From Thiocapsa marina 5811 (GTDB taxonomy: Bacteria; Pseudomonadota; Gammaproteobacteria; Chromatiales; Chromatiaceae), in the NCBI RefSeq assembly GCF_000223985.1, contig NZ_AFWV01000013.1, forward strand, positions 124,001-188,000: a stretch of DNA of 64,000 nt, read 5' to 3'. Under the pieces are notes generated by a model that saw only the letters and a program-made list of their open reading frames with translations, was not told the origin of the DNA and made no database searches. Below are positions 44,776 to 57,585 of the stretch, piece after piece. Within the stretch, counting starts at the first letter, position 1, and each line of letters begins with the position of its first letter. A program made the position numbers and the translations under genes.

Positions 44776-45279
44776 TCAGCTCGGCGGGTTGCGAGGCGGT
44801 TTCGCGGGATCGGGCGTACGCGAGAAGGTGTTGAGGTCCAAGCTGACCCGGACCTGCGTTTGCGGCTTGGGGCCCTCCGGGCGCGTTCCGATCCACAGCG
44901 CCACCAAGCCCAGAATGCCCGCGACGGACAGCGACAACACGGGGCCCGGAGCGGCAAGCCCGTACCAGACCGACCAGCTGATCGCCATGCTGCCGATCGC
45001 CGCGGTCTTGCCGGTTCGGCACATCTCGCCGCGCTCCAGAAACCCACGAATCGATTCTCCGAACCGTGGATGCTCGACGAGGAAGCGCACGCGCTTGGGC
45101 GAGCTTCGCAGCCACAGCCAGGTCGCACAGATCCAAAAAACCGTAGTCGGCATGAGCGGCAAGACCAACCCCAAAAAGCCCAATCCGAAGCACAGCCAGG
45201 CCAACAGGTTGTAAAAACGGCGGCGGCTCCGGCCTACGCTTGCGACAAGAGGATCTTGCTCGGGAATATTGCCGTGCAT
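44776..45279 (-). CDS. DUF454 (YbaN-like) membrane protein
   Basis: This inner-membrane protein of unknown function matches the YbaN family: RRFYNLLAWLCFGLGFLGLVLP, LPTTVFW-type motif (MPTTVFWICATWLWLRSS) and the conserved HPRFG. Three or four membrane segments are predicted. ATG 45279 (GGAG upstream) gives 167 residues; GTG 45318 would add 13. The C-terminal tail of about 35 residues is Pro/Arg-rich and absent from E. coli YbaN (125 residues). Confidence 0.82.
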   Translation of the reverse strand: MHGNIPEQDPLVASVGRSRRRFYNLLAWLCFGLGFLGLVLPLMPTTVFWICATWLWLRSSPKRVRFLVEHPRFGESIRGFLERGEMCRTGKTAAIGSMAISWSVWYGLAAPGPVLSLSVAGILGLVALWIGTRPEGPKPQTQVRVSLDLNTFSRTPDPAKPPRNPPS

Positions 45280-45554
45280 CTGGAGCTCCAGGCTGAGAAT
45301 CGACTTCCGACGGGACACCGAGGTTCGACGGCCCGAATCCGGGGCGCTTCACCGAGGGCTCCGCACCATCCGGAAGGACCCCTGAACGGCCCAACGGGCT
45401 GCGAGACGGCAAAGTATAGCGGCTCTCGCCGGATCCGCCCATCGGCCGCAAGCGGAAGAGATGACCGACCGATGCCGCGACAACCAAGCGGCGGCGCCGA
45501 TCGTCTCGGGAGCCGTTCACCCCGGGCGCGAAGCAGGGTCTCTCGACCGCCGTA

Positions 45555-45983
45555 TCAAGGCGTGGGCGAGACGGAAATCCCGCGCGCCGCGAGCCACTGA
45601 GTATCGAGCTCCCATTCAACGGACTCGACCTGCGGCTGCGCCAGCATCAGACCCTGGGCGCGCTTCTGGTGATCGATCAGCTCCTGTTGGGCGGCGATCA
45701 TCTCTGGATCATTGTCCGCCTTGTTGGTCAGATTCGGGTGGATAATGGCGAGGAAACGGTACGCCGGCACGTCGAAGGAGCGCGGCGTCGAGATCGTCGC
45801 GACCCCGTTCTCGAACGAGACGACCCGGAACCGATACGGATAGGACGAGACCAGCGGATCGGCCTCCAACACCTGATCGAGCTCCCAAACCTGCGGCTTC
45901 CAAGCCGAGCCGATCCAAACCGCCAAGGCACCGATCACGATGATGCCGATTACGATACTGTAGATACGGGTGAAACGATCCAT
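45555..45983 (-). CDS. single-span membrane protein of unknown function
   Basis: This 142-residue protein has one N-terminal membrane segment (about 7-25), then a soluble part facing the periplasm. I do not recognise the family. It is rich in beta-forming segments (YRFRVVSFENGVATISTP) and then helical (EMIAAQQELIDHQKRAQ). AGGAG lies about 9 nt before the ATG. The gene stands alone, divergent from the cyclase-PilZ gene. Confidence 0.65.
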   Translation of the reverse strand: MDRFTRIYSIVIGIIVIGALAVWIGSAWKPQVWELDQVLEADPLVSSYPYRFRVVSFENGVATISTPRSFDVPAYRFLAIIHPNLTNKADNDPEMIAAQQELIDHQKRAQGLMLAQPQVESVEWELDTQWLAARGISVSPTP

Positions 45984-46083
45984 CCGGTGGCTGACTCCTG
46001 AATGTGTTGCGTGAATGGCCGGGGTACCGAAGATATCCCCGTCAGAAGCTCGCAGCTTGCCTGGATGCCGACAATTCTCCCAT

Positions 46084-46173
46084 GAAAAACGTCAATCACT
46101 CCTTTTCCTGTCCCAACGTCGCCGAACCTGTGCCATTCTTGGAAACGATGCATTTCACTCGGGACCCGGTTTA
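46084..46173 (+). repeat. palindromic element, degenerate copy 7
   Basis: The right end (GATGCATTTCACTC then CCCGGTTTA) matches the copy at 57361. The left end is barely recognisable, so its boundary is an estimate. It ends 16 bp before the cyclase start, and the GAGGCAG just after it acts as the ribosome site. Confidence 0.55.
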
Positions 46174-46189
46174 GAGGCAGTTTCGTCAC

Positions 46190-47272
46190 ATGCAGCACAG
46201 AGACAGACAGTCGTTGGTTGCGGGTATCTCGAGCCTGGCGCAGCAGGTCTACGAGAGCGTGGCACCGAACCAACAAGAAGAGGCAATGACCCAGCGGCTC
46301 AATCCACTGCTCGACGCCTTCTTGCTCGAATCTCAGCCGATCGAGGCGGTCGAGGCGACCGTACTGATCGCCGACATCCGCGGCTTCACGTCGCTGACCG
46401 AATCCCAACCCCCTGAAACCATCATCAGACTGCTCAATCGGTACTTCGCGCGAATGGTGCAGCTGGTCCATCATCACGGGGGCGTCGTCGACAAGTTCAT
46501 GGGCGATGCCGTCATGGCGCTCTTCGGCGCACCGCTGCGTCGCGACGACCACCTCCAGTGCGCACTCTCCTGTGCGGTCGAAATGCAGCAGGCGATGCTC
46601 GAGCTCAACCGCGAAAGCCAAATCATCGGAGAGCCCAGCATCTACGCCGGTATCGCCGTCAACAGCGGCAGCGTCATGGCGGGCAGCTTCGGTTCGAGGG
46701 TCTACAACGAGTACACCGTGATCGGCGACACGGTTAATCTGACCGCGCGGATGGAGGGCTACAGCTTGCGCGGGCAGGTACTGCTCAGCGACGCCAGCTA
46801 CGCCTCCGCCCGCGATTACATCGATATCGGCAGCGCCAACTCGCTCTTCGTAAAGGGCAAGGTCCGCGAGATTACGCTCTACGAGCTGCTCGCCGTCAAC
46901 GCTCCTCGGCGCCTGACGGTTCCGCAGGTCGAGGTTCGTCGCTCGCCTCGCGTCCTGGTGGACTTTCCGATCGCCTTCCGCCGGGTCGAGTCCAAATGCA
47001 TCCTGGAGCAACGCTTCATGGGCAAGGCGAATGATCTGAGCTATTTCGGGATGAACGCCGATCTACCCCTGATTCTGCCGCCCTACTCGGAGGTGATCCT
47101 CACCTTCGTGCCTGAATTCGGTGCCGATCCGGCCACCGAGGTCTATGCGCGGGTCCTGCGAACCCACCCGAGCGAAGGACTCCACCGCACCAACCTCGAG
47201 TTCACGACCATTGACTCCCCCGGACATCGGCTCGTGAAACGCTATGTCGACCAGCTCCTCTGGAGACGCTGA
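46190..47272 (+). CDS. class III adenylate cyclase fused to a PilZ domain
   Basis: The N-terminal ~240 residues form a class III cyclase domain. The metal aspartates are D62 (ADIRGFTSLTE) and D106 (KFMGDAVMALFG), and N183 with R187 (VNLTAR) stabilise the transition state. Lys before the second motif and Thr in YTVIGDTVN fit ATP as substrate, giving cAMP. The C-terminal ~110 residues are a PilZ domain with R250-x3-R254 and D282-x-S284-x2-G287, the c-di-GMP contact residues. No membrane segment is seen. This would link c-di-GMP level to cAMP output; that link is inference. Confidence 0.9.
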   Translation: MQHRDRQSLVAGISSLAQQVYESVAPNQQEEAMTQRLNPLLDAFLLESQPIEAVEATVLIADIRGFTSLTESQPPETIIRLLNRYFARMVQLVHHHGGVVDKFMGDAVMALFGAPLRRDDHLQCALSCAVEMQQAMLELNRESQIIGEPSIYAGIAVNSGSVMAGSFGSRVYNEYTVIGDTVNLTARMEGYSLRGQVLLSDASYASARDYIDIGSANSLFVKGKVREITLYELLAVNAPRRLTVPQVEVRRSPRVLVDFPIAFRRVESKCILEQRFMGKANDLSYFGMNADLPLILPPYSEVILTFVPEFGADPATEVYARVLRTHPSEGLHRTNLEFTTIDSPGHRLVKRYVDQLLWRR

Positions 47273-47345
47273 TCGACACGAAGGTCGACACGAAGGCCGA
47301 CACCGGGGCCGTCCGTCCCGCGACCGTCGCGCGGCCCGCGGTCCC

Positions 47346-47726
47346 ATGAACCCGGGCCTCGTTGCCGACGGTCTCGTCCTGGTGCATGCCTTCTTCATCG
47401 TGTTCGTTGCACTCGGCGGGCTCTTGGTCTTGCGCTGGCCGAGCCTGGCCTACCTGCATCTGCCCTGTCTGCTCTGGGGCATCGCCATCGAGCTCGGCGG
47501 TTTCATCTGCCCGCTCACGCCGCTCGAGATCCAGTGGCGACTTGCAGCAGGCGAGGGCAGCTACACCGGCGGTTTCATCGACCACTACGTCATGCCTGCG
47601 ATCTACCCTGCGGGCCTGACCCGCGGGATCCAGATCCTGCTCGGACTGGCCCTGCTGATCGGCAACGGACTCCTCTACGGATACCTCCTGCACAAGCACA
47701 GTCGCCGCAGCATCCGACGCCCTTAG
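47346..47726 (+). CDS. DUF2784 membrane protein
   Basis: This 126-residue protein has four predicted membrane helices and matches the DUF2784 pattern (LHAFFI-type start, HLPCLLWGIAIELGGFICPLTPLE, FIDHYVMPAIYPAGLTR). Its function is unknown. ATG 47346 is chosen because the upstream in-frame stretch is low-complexity and basic, translated from a 12-bp tandem repeat near 47275. It follows the cyclase gene by 73 bp. Confidence 0.8.
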   Translation: MNPGLVADGLVLVHAFFIVFVALGGLLVLRWPSLAYLHLPCLLWGIAIELGGFICPLTPLEIQWRLAAGEGSYTGGFIDHYVMPAIYPAGLTRGIQILLGLALLIGNGLLYGYLLHKHSRRSIRRP

Positions 47727-47906
47727 GTTGCAGTAGCGAGCAAAGCGCCCGCTCACCACTCACTCACCCCTGACCCTTCCGAGATGCGACAAGAGCTGTC
47801 GCGCCATGAGTGCACTCTAGGTCCATCGCGCACGGCTCCCGAGCGAACACGTCTCGGGTCGCGGCGAGCGCGACTTCCCCGAACAACGGACCGGAGTCCA
47901 AGGATC

Positions 47907-48584
47907 ATGACGACTCGCCAGCCCTCCAACCCCGCTTTCCCGTGTGACATCGCCTTCCCGCGCCACTATCTGCGCATCGGCATCCTGGACACGCCGCTGC
48001 AGACGTCGACCGGCGTCCGCTCCTCGGAGCCGCTGCCCTACCAATGGTCGTGCCATGTCCAGACCGAGAGCGGCCTCATCGACCAGTTCGGATTCCTCGA
48101 TACCCGAGGGCTCGACCCGCGATCCGAGTTGGTTGAAACCCTGCTCGCCGTCATCGCACGTACGGGAGCAATTCTGGTGCCCTCGGCCCGCGAGACGGCG
48201 CTCCTGCATGGATTACAGCACAGTCGTGCCGATTCGACAGGGGCACTCGCCGATGCCCTGAGTCGACTTGTGGAGGTCGATCGATTCGCGGATCGGCGAC
48301 AGCGACCCGCTGCACCCGGGTCCGTTTCGGGGGACGACCCGGCGGGGTCGGTCATCTGGCCGGACGATGCCTCCGAGTCCCCTCTCGATCTGCGCGACGA
48401 TCGGGCGGCCCAGGTCGCTTACCTCGAGCTCATCGATGCCCGCACGCAGAACATCCGTCGGCGCCAGCTCGTCCGTGCGCTGGTTCGATTCGGGGACCTC
48501 GAGCTCTCGCGGCTGGTCTGCGCCTTCGCCGAGCACACGGGTGCCGACCCGGTCTCGATTGCACCGGGTCCGATGCTCAATTGA
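47907..48584 (+). CDS. truncated, degenerate DUF2779-type protein
   Basis: The 225-residue product aligns with the C-terminal part of DUF2779 nuclease-like proteins: FPRHYLRIGIL, YQWSCHVQTESG, FLDTRGLDPRSE and ILVPSARETALLHGL. In typical members the first block reads as an acidic LDFET-like active site and the last as a Glu/Lys-containing segment; here those acidic residues are missing and the N-terminal nuclease half is absent. It may have lost catalysis. The second half is low in similarity to anything I know. Confidence 0.55.
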   Translation: MTTRQPSNPAFPCDIAFPRHYLRIGILDTPLQTSTGVRSSEPLPYQWSCHVQTESGLIDQFGFLDTRGLDPRSELVETLLAVIARTGAILVPSARETALLHGLQHSRADSTGALADALSRLVEVDRFADRRQRPAAPGSVSGDDPAGSVIWPDDASESPLDLRDDRAAQVAYLELIDARTQNIRRRQLVRALVRFGDLELSRLVCAFAEHTGADPVSIAPGPMLN

Positions 48585-48604
48585 TCGGGCATTGACGAAA
48601 ACCA

Positions 48605-48626
48605 CCAGGCGGGTCTAAATCCGCCT
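48605..48626 (+). terminator. hairpin after the DUF2779-type gene
   Basis: A perfect 7-bp stem CAGGCGG/CCGCCTG with an 8-nt loop, 20 bp after the stop codon and between converging genes. There is no T run. Confidence 0.45.
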
Positions 48627-48654
48627 GTAAGAACCATCGGAGTGCAGCTCATGC

Positions 48655-49093
48655 CTAGTCGATCGGATGCGTCAGCAGGGCACGAATGCCGACCTGCTCG
48701 GCAATGGTCAGTGTGCGGCGGATCGCATCGCGCAGCATCGCAAGGCCGATGCCGCGGCCCTGGTCAGCGCGCGACACGGCCAGCCGGGCCAGGATGACGA
48801 CGGGCATCGGATGCTGGCCCAGTCCCTGACGGACCCGCTGCGGGGTGTCGAGGCAGTCGATCTGGCCGACGGTCAGGCTGTAGTAGCCGATGACCCGATC
48901 CGGATCCGCCACGACGAAGGTGTTGGCCGAGCCGCGCGCGCGCCTGAGGGGCATGACGCACGAGCCAGATGTCGAGTGCCGGTTTACCGCAGTCGAAGGT
49001 GTCGATCCGATGGACATGCTTGATCTGCCGAGGTCGGGGTCGGATGGTCCATGTTGGTACGTTCGACCCACGTGATCCAATCGACACGTACAT
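48655..49093 (-). pseudogene. frameshifted GNAT acetyltransferase (TacT-like toxin)
   Basis: Two reading frames together form a TacT-type GNAT protein. The N-terminal part reads FDCGKPALDIWLVRHA in one frame. The C-terminal part reads SANTFVVADPDRVIGYYSL then ILARLAVSRADQGRGIGLAMLRDA (acetyl-CoA site) in another. They switch at a run of GC dinucleotides near 48940; gain of one GC would restore a single frame of about 140 residues. TacT toxins acetylate aminoacyl-tRNA and normally sit beside a DUF1778 antitoxin, which is absent here. Decay, a phase switch or a sequencing error are all possible. Confidence 0.7.
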
Positions 49094-49100
49094 AAATTTA

Positions 49101-49116
49101 CATAATATACATTATG
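49101..49116. promoter_or_regulatory. AT-rich inverted repeat upstream of the GNAT pseudogene
   Basis: Arms CATAAT/ATTATG separated by 4 nt, in a short AT-rich stretch. It is operator-like and could be the remnant of toxin-antitoxin autoregulation. Confidence 0.4.
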
Positions 49117-49259
49117 CGAAATCAAGGACAAGGACCGGGGGCGTCCGGACCCGCTCCGTGACAGGACGGATTGGTCCGATGCAGAGCTGTTGGCCGAAGG
49201 CTTCGCGGCCAATCCGACCAAGCCCCGGGCGCTGCAACAGCGCCTGAGTTGCTTGTCGA

Positions 49260-50840
49260 TTACAGCTCGCGCGTCGCCAGAAACCGCACGTCGGGCCAAC
49301 GCTCTTGGGCTAGGTCCAGGTTGACGCGAGTCGGCGCCAAATAGACCAGCTGGTCGTCGCCGTCCAGGGCAAGGTTCTCGTAGTTTTTTTCCTTGAACTG
49401 CTCGAGACGTTTCGAGTCCTCGCAAACGACCCAGCGCGCGGTCTTGACGCTGGCGGGCTCGAACAGTGCCTCGACGCCGTACTCGTCCTTCAACCTATAG
49501 GCGGCGACATCGAATTGCAGGATGCCGACGGCGCCCAGGATCATGTCGTTGTTCTTGAGCGGCCTGAACACCTGGGTCGCGCCTTCTTCGGAAAGCTGAA
49601 CCACGCCCTTCTGCAAGGCCTTCATGCGCAGCGGGTCCTTGAGCACGACGCGGCGGAACAGCTCCGGGGCGAAGTACGGAATACCGCCGTATTTCAGCTC
49701 CTCGCCCTCGGTGAAGGTATCGCCGATCTGAATGGTGCCGTGATTGTGCAGCCCGATGATGTCGCCGGGCCAAGCCTCTTCGACGTGGCGACGCTCGTCG
49801 GCCTGGAAGGTGATGGCATTGGCGACCTGAATGGTCTTGCCGATGCGCACGTGCCGCATCTTCATGCCCTTCTTGTAGCTTCCCGAGCAGACCCGCAGAA
49901 AGGCCACTCGGTCGCGGTGCGCCGGGTCCATGTTCGCCTGGATCTTGAAGACGAAGCCGGTAAAGGGCTCTTCGGCGGGATCCACCGGGCGTTGCAGTGT
50001 CTGGCGCGCACGCGGCGGCGGCGCGTAAGTGACGAAGGCATCGAGCAGCTCGCGCACACCGAAGTTGTTGATTGCCGAACCGAAGAAGACAGGGGTCTGC
50101 CGACCGGCGATGTAGGCCTCGAGGTCGAGCGGATAGCTCGCGCCTTGGACCAGCTCCATCTCGATGCGCAGCTCGTCGGCCTGATCGCCGAGGACATCGT
50201 CCATCCGCGGATTGTCGATCCCTTGGATGATCTCGCCTTCGGTGATGCGCCCTCCGTGCTGGGCGCTGAAGAGATGGGTGCGGTCGAAGCGCAGGTCGTA
50301 GACGCCTTTGAAGCGCTTGCCCATCCCGATCGGCCAGGTCACGGGCGCGCATTGGATCTTGAGGATCTCCTCGACCTCGTCGAGAACCTCGATGGCGTCG
50401 CGGCCCTCGCGATCCAACTTGTTGATAAACGTCAGGATCGGCGTGTCGCGCAGGCGACAGACCTCCATCAGCTTGATGGTCCGCTCCTCGACGCCTTTAG
50501 CCACGTCGATCACCATCAGTGCCGAGTCGACGGCAGTCAACGTCCGGTAGGTGTCCTCGGAGAAGTCCTGGTGTCCGGGTGTGTCGAGCAGGTTGACGAT
50601 GCTCTCGCCATAGGGAAACTGCATGACCGAGGAGGTCACGGAGATGCCGCGTTCCTTCTCCAGCTCCATCCAATCGGAGGTGGCGTGACGCGCGGCCTTG
50701 CGCCCCTTGACCGTCCCTGCGAGCTGGATGGCGCCCCCGAACAGCAAAAGCTTCTCGGTCAGGGTGGTCTTGCCGGCGTCCGGGTGAGAGATGATGGCGA
50801 AGGTGCGACGCCGATTGAGTTGTTCTTGGAGCTCGCTCAT
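49260..50840 (-). CDS. prfC: peptide chain release factor 3
   Basis: RF3 is the GTPase that recycles RF1/RF2 from the ribosome after termination. The GTPase motifs are SHPDAGKTT (G1), DTPGHQDF (G3) and NKLD (G4), with [17 protein letters not shown] as switch I. ATG 50840 gives 526 residues, like E. coli (529); the upstream in-frame 24 residues match nothing. A palindromic-element remnant lies within 35 bp of the start codon. Confidence 0.96.
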   Translation of the reverse strand: MSELQEQLNRRRTFAIISHPDAGKTTLTEKLLLFGGAIQLAGTVKGRKAARHATSDWMELEKERGISVTSSVMQFPYGESIVNLLDTPGHQDFSEDTYRTLTAVDSALMVIDVAKGVEERTIKLMEVCRLRDTPILTFINKLDREGRDAIEVLDEVEEILKIQCAPVTWPIGMGKRFKGVYDLRFDRTHLFSAQHGGRITEGEIIQGIDNPRMDDVLGDQADELRIEMELVQGASYPLDLEAYIAGRQTPVFFGSAINNFGVRELLDAFVTYAPPPRARQTLQRPVDPAEEPFTGFVFKIQANMDPAHRDRVAFLRVCSGSYKKGMKMRHVRIGKTIQVANAITFQADERRHVEEAWPGDIIGLHNHGTIQIGDTFTEGEELKYGGIPYFAPELFRRVVLKDPLRMKALQKGVVQLSEEGATQVFRPLKNNDMILGAVGILQFDVAAYRLKDEYGVEALFEPASVKTARWVVCEDSKRLEQFKEKNYENLALDGDDQLVYLAPTRVNLDLAQERWPDVRFLATREL

Positions 50841-50871
50841 GTGGGATTCGTGCGGCCTGGGCTGCGTGCGA

Positions 50872-50926
50872 CTAAACCGCGGAATTATAGACTCGAACGG
50901 GCCGCCGTTCACCTAAACCGCGTCCA
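50872..50926 (-). repeat. palindromic-element remnants
   Basis: Two TAAACCGCG tips in the same direction (50873-50881 and 50914-50922), 41 bp apart, without their opposite ends. They look like two partial insertions in the prfC-rimI intergenic region. Confidence 0.5.
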
Positions 50927-51036
50927 CGCGCCTTCGCGCTTCAGCCGAACGCTCCGGTCGGTATACTGTCGGGCGCGAGGCACACGCCACGACGCAGCAC
51001 CATCACCCGAAACAGACGATTCGAGTCCTTCAGCCG

Positions 51037-51534
51037 ATGCAAGAAGCCCGTTCGACGATGCACAGCGCACGCAAGGAGTCCGCCCTCCCCCTCGCCCTTC
51101 GCCTCAGGGCCATGACCGAGCGGGATGTCGAGAGCGTCTGCGCAGCGGATCGCGCGGCGTACGAGTATCCGTGGACTGAGGGCATCTTTCGAGACTGCCT
51201 GCGGGTCGGTTACTCCTGCTGGGTGGGCGAGATCGAGGGGAAGATCGTCGCCCATGCCGCGATGGCGGTCGCCGTGGGCGAGTGTCACATCCTCAATCTC
51301 TGCATCCATCCCGATTGGCAAGGCCGAGGACTCGGGCGCCGCCTGCTCCGCCATCTAATGACCTTCGCGCGCACGCGACGCGCGGACAGCGCCTTCCTGG
51401 AGGTGCGTGCATCCAACAGTCGTGCCCGCGCGCTCTATGCTTCCGAGGGATTCTGCGAGATCGGTCAGCGACCCGGCTATTACCCCGCCACCAAGGGACG
51501 CGAGGACGCGGTCGTGCTGGCGCGCGCACTGTAG
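51037..51534 (+). CDS. rimI: ribosomal protein S18 alanine N-acetyltransferase RimI
   Basis: RimI is a GNAT enzyme that acetylates the N terminus of ribosomal protein S18. The acetyl-CoA loop HPDWQGRGLGRRLL, the ASNSRARALYASEGF motif and the RPGYYPATKGREDAVVLA end fit the family. The frame gives 165 residues from ATG 51037; ATG 51058 (AAGAAG upstream) would give 158, nearer the E. coli length of 148. Confidence 0.87.
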   Translation: MQEARSTMHSARKESALPLALRLRAMTERDVESVCAADRAAYEYPWTEGIFRDCLRVGYSCWVGEIEGKIVAHAAMAVAVGECHILNLCIHPDWQGRGLGRRLLRHLMTFARTRRADSAFLEVRASNSRARALYASEGFCEIGQRPGYYPATKGREDAVVLARAL

Positions 51535-51700
51535 GTTGCGCCGACGCCGGTAAGCACGCAGCCACCGAGCCCTGCGCGCAAGCCTTGGTGGACTGCGCCG
51601 CGCTTGCCCACCCTGCCCCTTCGATCATCGGCTCAGCGCCGTGGCCGGGTTCATGCGCACGCAAGGTCTGTCGCCGGGATGATCGCCCGTCCCGCTCGCC

Positions 51701-53290
51701 TCAACCCGTCAGCATCCCCTTGATGGTGAAAAACAGCATCGCCGCCATGAACGCGGACGCGGGCACCGTCACGACCCAAGCGGCGACGATCTTCAGCACC
51801 TGCGAGCGTTTCACCAGCTCATGGCGATAGACCTTGCGTAGGCTTTGGCGCTCGAGCTTGGAGAAATGGGCCGGGTCCATGCTGCGTTTGGCTTTGCGTT
51901 TGAGCTCGCGCAGCATGCGCCCCTTCTCGTCGATCGATGCCTTGGCAAACTTCGCCAGAAAGGCGTCGATGGCGGCTTGATCGCCCTCCGGGTGATGCGA
52001 CTTGATGGTCTCGAGCATCCTGGCGTATTGGCTCTTGAGGTATTCACGCAGAAAACCCACGCCGAAGACCGCGCCGACGGCCACATGCGTCGTGCTGACC
52101 GGTAGCCCCAGTTGGCTGGCGAGGATGACGGTGAGGGTCGCCGCCATGGCGATGCAATAGGCTCGCATCTGGTCGAGCTCGGTGATCTCGGAGCCGACCG
52201 TGCGAATCACCCTTGGTCCGTAAAGCCAGAGCCCGACCGCGATCCCGAGCGCACCCACGATCATCACCCACAATGGGACCGGCGCCGCAGCCGTGATCGT
52301 GCCGCTGCCCGATCCGACGACCTCGACGATCGCGGCCAGCGGTCCGACGGCGTTGGCGACGTCGTTCGAACCGTGGGCGAAGCTCAGCAAGGCCGCTGCA
52401 AAGATCAAAGGCACCGTGAAAAGCCGATTGACACCCGCCTTGGAGTTCCCGATCAGCCGTGCCTGACGATCGATGATCGGGCGTGCGCCCCAGAAAACCA
52501 AAATCGCGAGAACGAGACCGACGCCTAGGGCCTGGACGATGCTCACGCTCCAGATCCGATTGAGCCCCTTGATCATCAGGTAGGTGCCGAAGGCGAACGC
52601 CATGGCAGCGACCAGATAGGGCACAGCCCGACGCGACGAGGCGATCAAGTCGGTCCGATAGGTGATGCTGCGTTTGATCAGATACAGAAAGCCGGCCCCG
52701 ATCGCCCCGCCCATGAGGGGCGAGACCACCCAGCTCGCGACGATCTTTGCCACGGTGTCCCAGTCGGCGATGCCAAGCCCGCTCGAGGCGATCCCGGCGC
52801 CCAGCACGGCACCGACGATCGAATGCGTCGTCGATACCGGGGCACCCATAACGGTCGCGATATTGAGCCAAACCGCGGCGGCCAAGAGCGCTGCCATCAT
52901 GATCCAGACGAAGGTGTCGGCACTCTGGATGAGGTTCGGATCGATGATGCCGCTGCGGATGGTCCCGACCACCTCGCCGCCCGCGATAATCGCCCCGGCC
53001 GCCTCGAAGATGGCCGCGATGATCAGCGCACCGCCCAAGGTCAATGCCCTGGAGCCGACCGCCGGACCGACGTTGTTGGCGACATCGTTCGCGCCGATGT
53101 TCATCGCCATGTAGCCGCCGATCATGGCGGCAATCACGATGAAGAGGCTGCCGCCGTGCGTCGCATCGATCCTGACGACGGTGTAGAGCATGACCCCGAT
53201 GATGAAGAGCAAGCCGATACCGAGGCGAAAGAGCTGCGCCCGACCTTTTTTGGTCGCCTTCTCCAGCTCGTTGAGGTGTGTTAGCTCCAT
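51701..53290 (-). CDS. Pit-family inorganic phosphate transporter
   Basis: This low-affinity phosphate permease has about ten membrane helices. The duplicated Pit signatures are present: GANDVANNVGPAVGS in the first half and GSNDVANAVGPLAAI in the second, each with a GAPVSTTHSIVGAV/GLPVSTTHVAVGAV loop. A large soluble, Lys-rich insert lies before the last helix. ATG 53290 gives 529 residues. Together with the polyphosphate kinase at 8.4 kb it fits phosphate storage, but the genes are not linked. Confidence 0.9.
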   Translation of the reverse strand: MELTHLNELEKATKKGRAQLFRLGIGLLFIIGVMLYTVVRIDATHGGSLFIVIAAMIGGYMAMNIGANDVANNVGPAVGSRALTLGGALIIAAIFEAAGAIIAGGEVVGTIRSGIIDPNLIQSADTFVWIMMAALLAAAVWLNIATVMGAPVSTTHSIVGAVLGAGIASSGLGIADWDTVAKIVASWVVSPLMGGAIGAGFLYLIKRSITYRTDLIASSRRAVPYLVAAMAFAFGTYLMIKGLNRIWSVSIVQALGVGLVLAILVFWGARPIIDRQARLIGNSKAGVNRLFTVPLIFAAALLSFAHGSNDVANAVGPLAAIVEVVGSGSGTITAAAPVPLWVMIVGALGIAVGLWLYGPRVIRTVGSEITELDQMRAYCIAMAATLTVILASQLGLPVSTTHVAVGAVFGVGFLREYLKSQYARMLETIKSHHPEGDQAAIDAFLAKFAKASIDEKGRMLRELKRKAKRSMDPAHFSKLERQSLRKVYRHELVKRSQVLKIVAAWVVTVPASAFMAAMLFFTIKGMLTG

Positions 53291-53646
53291 ATCCGATCCG
53301 CATGCCGATGAGTCGCGGGGTATTGTTCCAGAAACACAACCGTAACCCAATCGTCATGATCATGCGTAAGCGAGGATCCTGCACTCGGATGGACGGCGGT
53401 GCTCACGCGGATCCCGAGATCGGCACCATAAGGGTGCGCAAAATGCCGACCTGATCCGGATCATGCCGAGGTCGATTCGCTTGAAAGCACTCGAAAACAA
53501 CGGTCAATCCGGCAGCGTTTCGGGCTATAGTTGACGCCGTTACTCGGCTCCCGCCTCGCTTCGGGCTGCGCCAGCCGCCGAGTCGGAGTAAGGCGCAGCT
53601 CGGCCGCGTTGCCGGCCTCCTCTACCCACCAATCCGGGAAAGCTCG
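53291..53646. other. intergenic region between divergent pit and nifJ
   Basis: This 356-bp gap must contain both promoters. No gene is apparent. No inverted repeat as clear as those upstream of rnfB is visible, and no palindromic element is present. Confidence 0.5.
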
Positions 53647-57251
<3,605 letters not shown>

Positions 57252-57255
<4 letters not shown>

Positions 57256-57338
57256 ATCGCGCCCGGTGAGATATGCGTCGTGTATTGGATTGGATTAGCC
57301 ACGCCGGTTCCGACAACTGTCGGAGCCGGCGCGGTTTA
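57252..57338 (-). repeat. palindromic element, copy 8
   Basis: Left end TTAAATCGCGCCC includes the nifJ stop codon; right end GGCGCGGTTTA. The inner hairpin GGTTCCGAC/GTCGGAGCC has one G-T pair. It is the best-preserved copy in this orientation. Confidence 0.85.
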
Positions 57339-57360
57339 AGGAATGAAGAGAGATTTGTTT

Positions 57361-57444
57361 TAAACCGCGTCTCCACAAAGGTCGGACAGATCCTTAAGCC
57401 AGACACAACATGACAATGACGCATTTCACTCTGGACGCGGTTTA
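57361..57444 (+). repeat. palindromic element, copy 9
   Basis: An 84-bp element with ends TAAACCGCGTC and GACGCGGTTTA (perfect 11-bp inverted repeats), 22 bp after copy 8. Its inner sequence differs from copies 1-2 and is shared with those at 16897 and 46084. The 330-bp nifJ-DHOD gap is otherwise empty. Confidence 0.8.
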
Positions 57445-57585
57445 GATGTTCACCGGGAGCCGCGTATCGCGCGAGCGGGGCATCATGCCCCCGCCGCAAC
57501 CGAGGCGGAACGCCCCGGCCCTTGTCGCGACCAGTCCCCTCGATCACCGACGGGTGACCCCTTATTCTTTGCCGGAGCAATCGCT

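Noticed and set aside
49114-49260. A possible coding stretch on the plus strand (DWSDAELLAEGFAANP) before the prfC stop.
   Set aside because: It has no clear start codon or ribosome site, runs into prfC antisense sequence and resembles nothing I recognise.
51540-51660. A GC-rich stretch between rimI and pit that resembles REP-type sequence.
   Set aside because: No paired arms or second copy in the window could be confirmed by eye.
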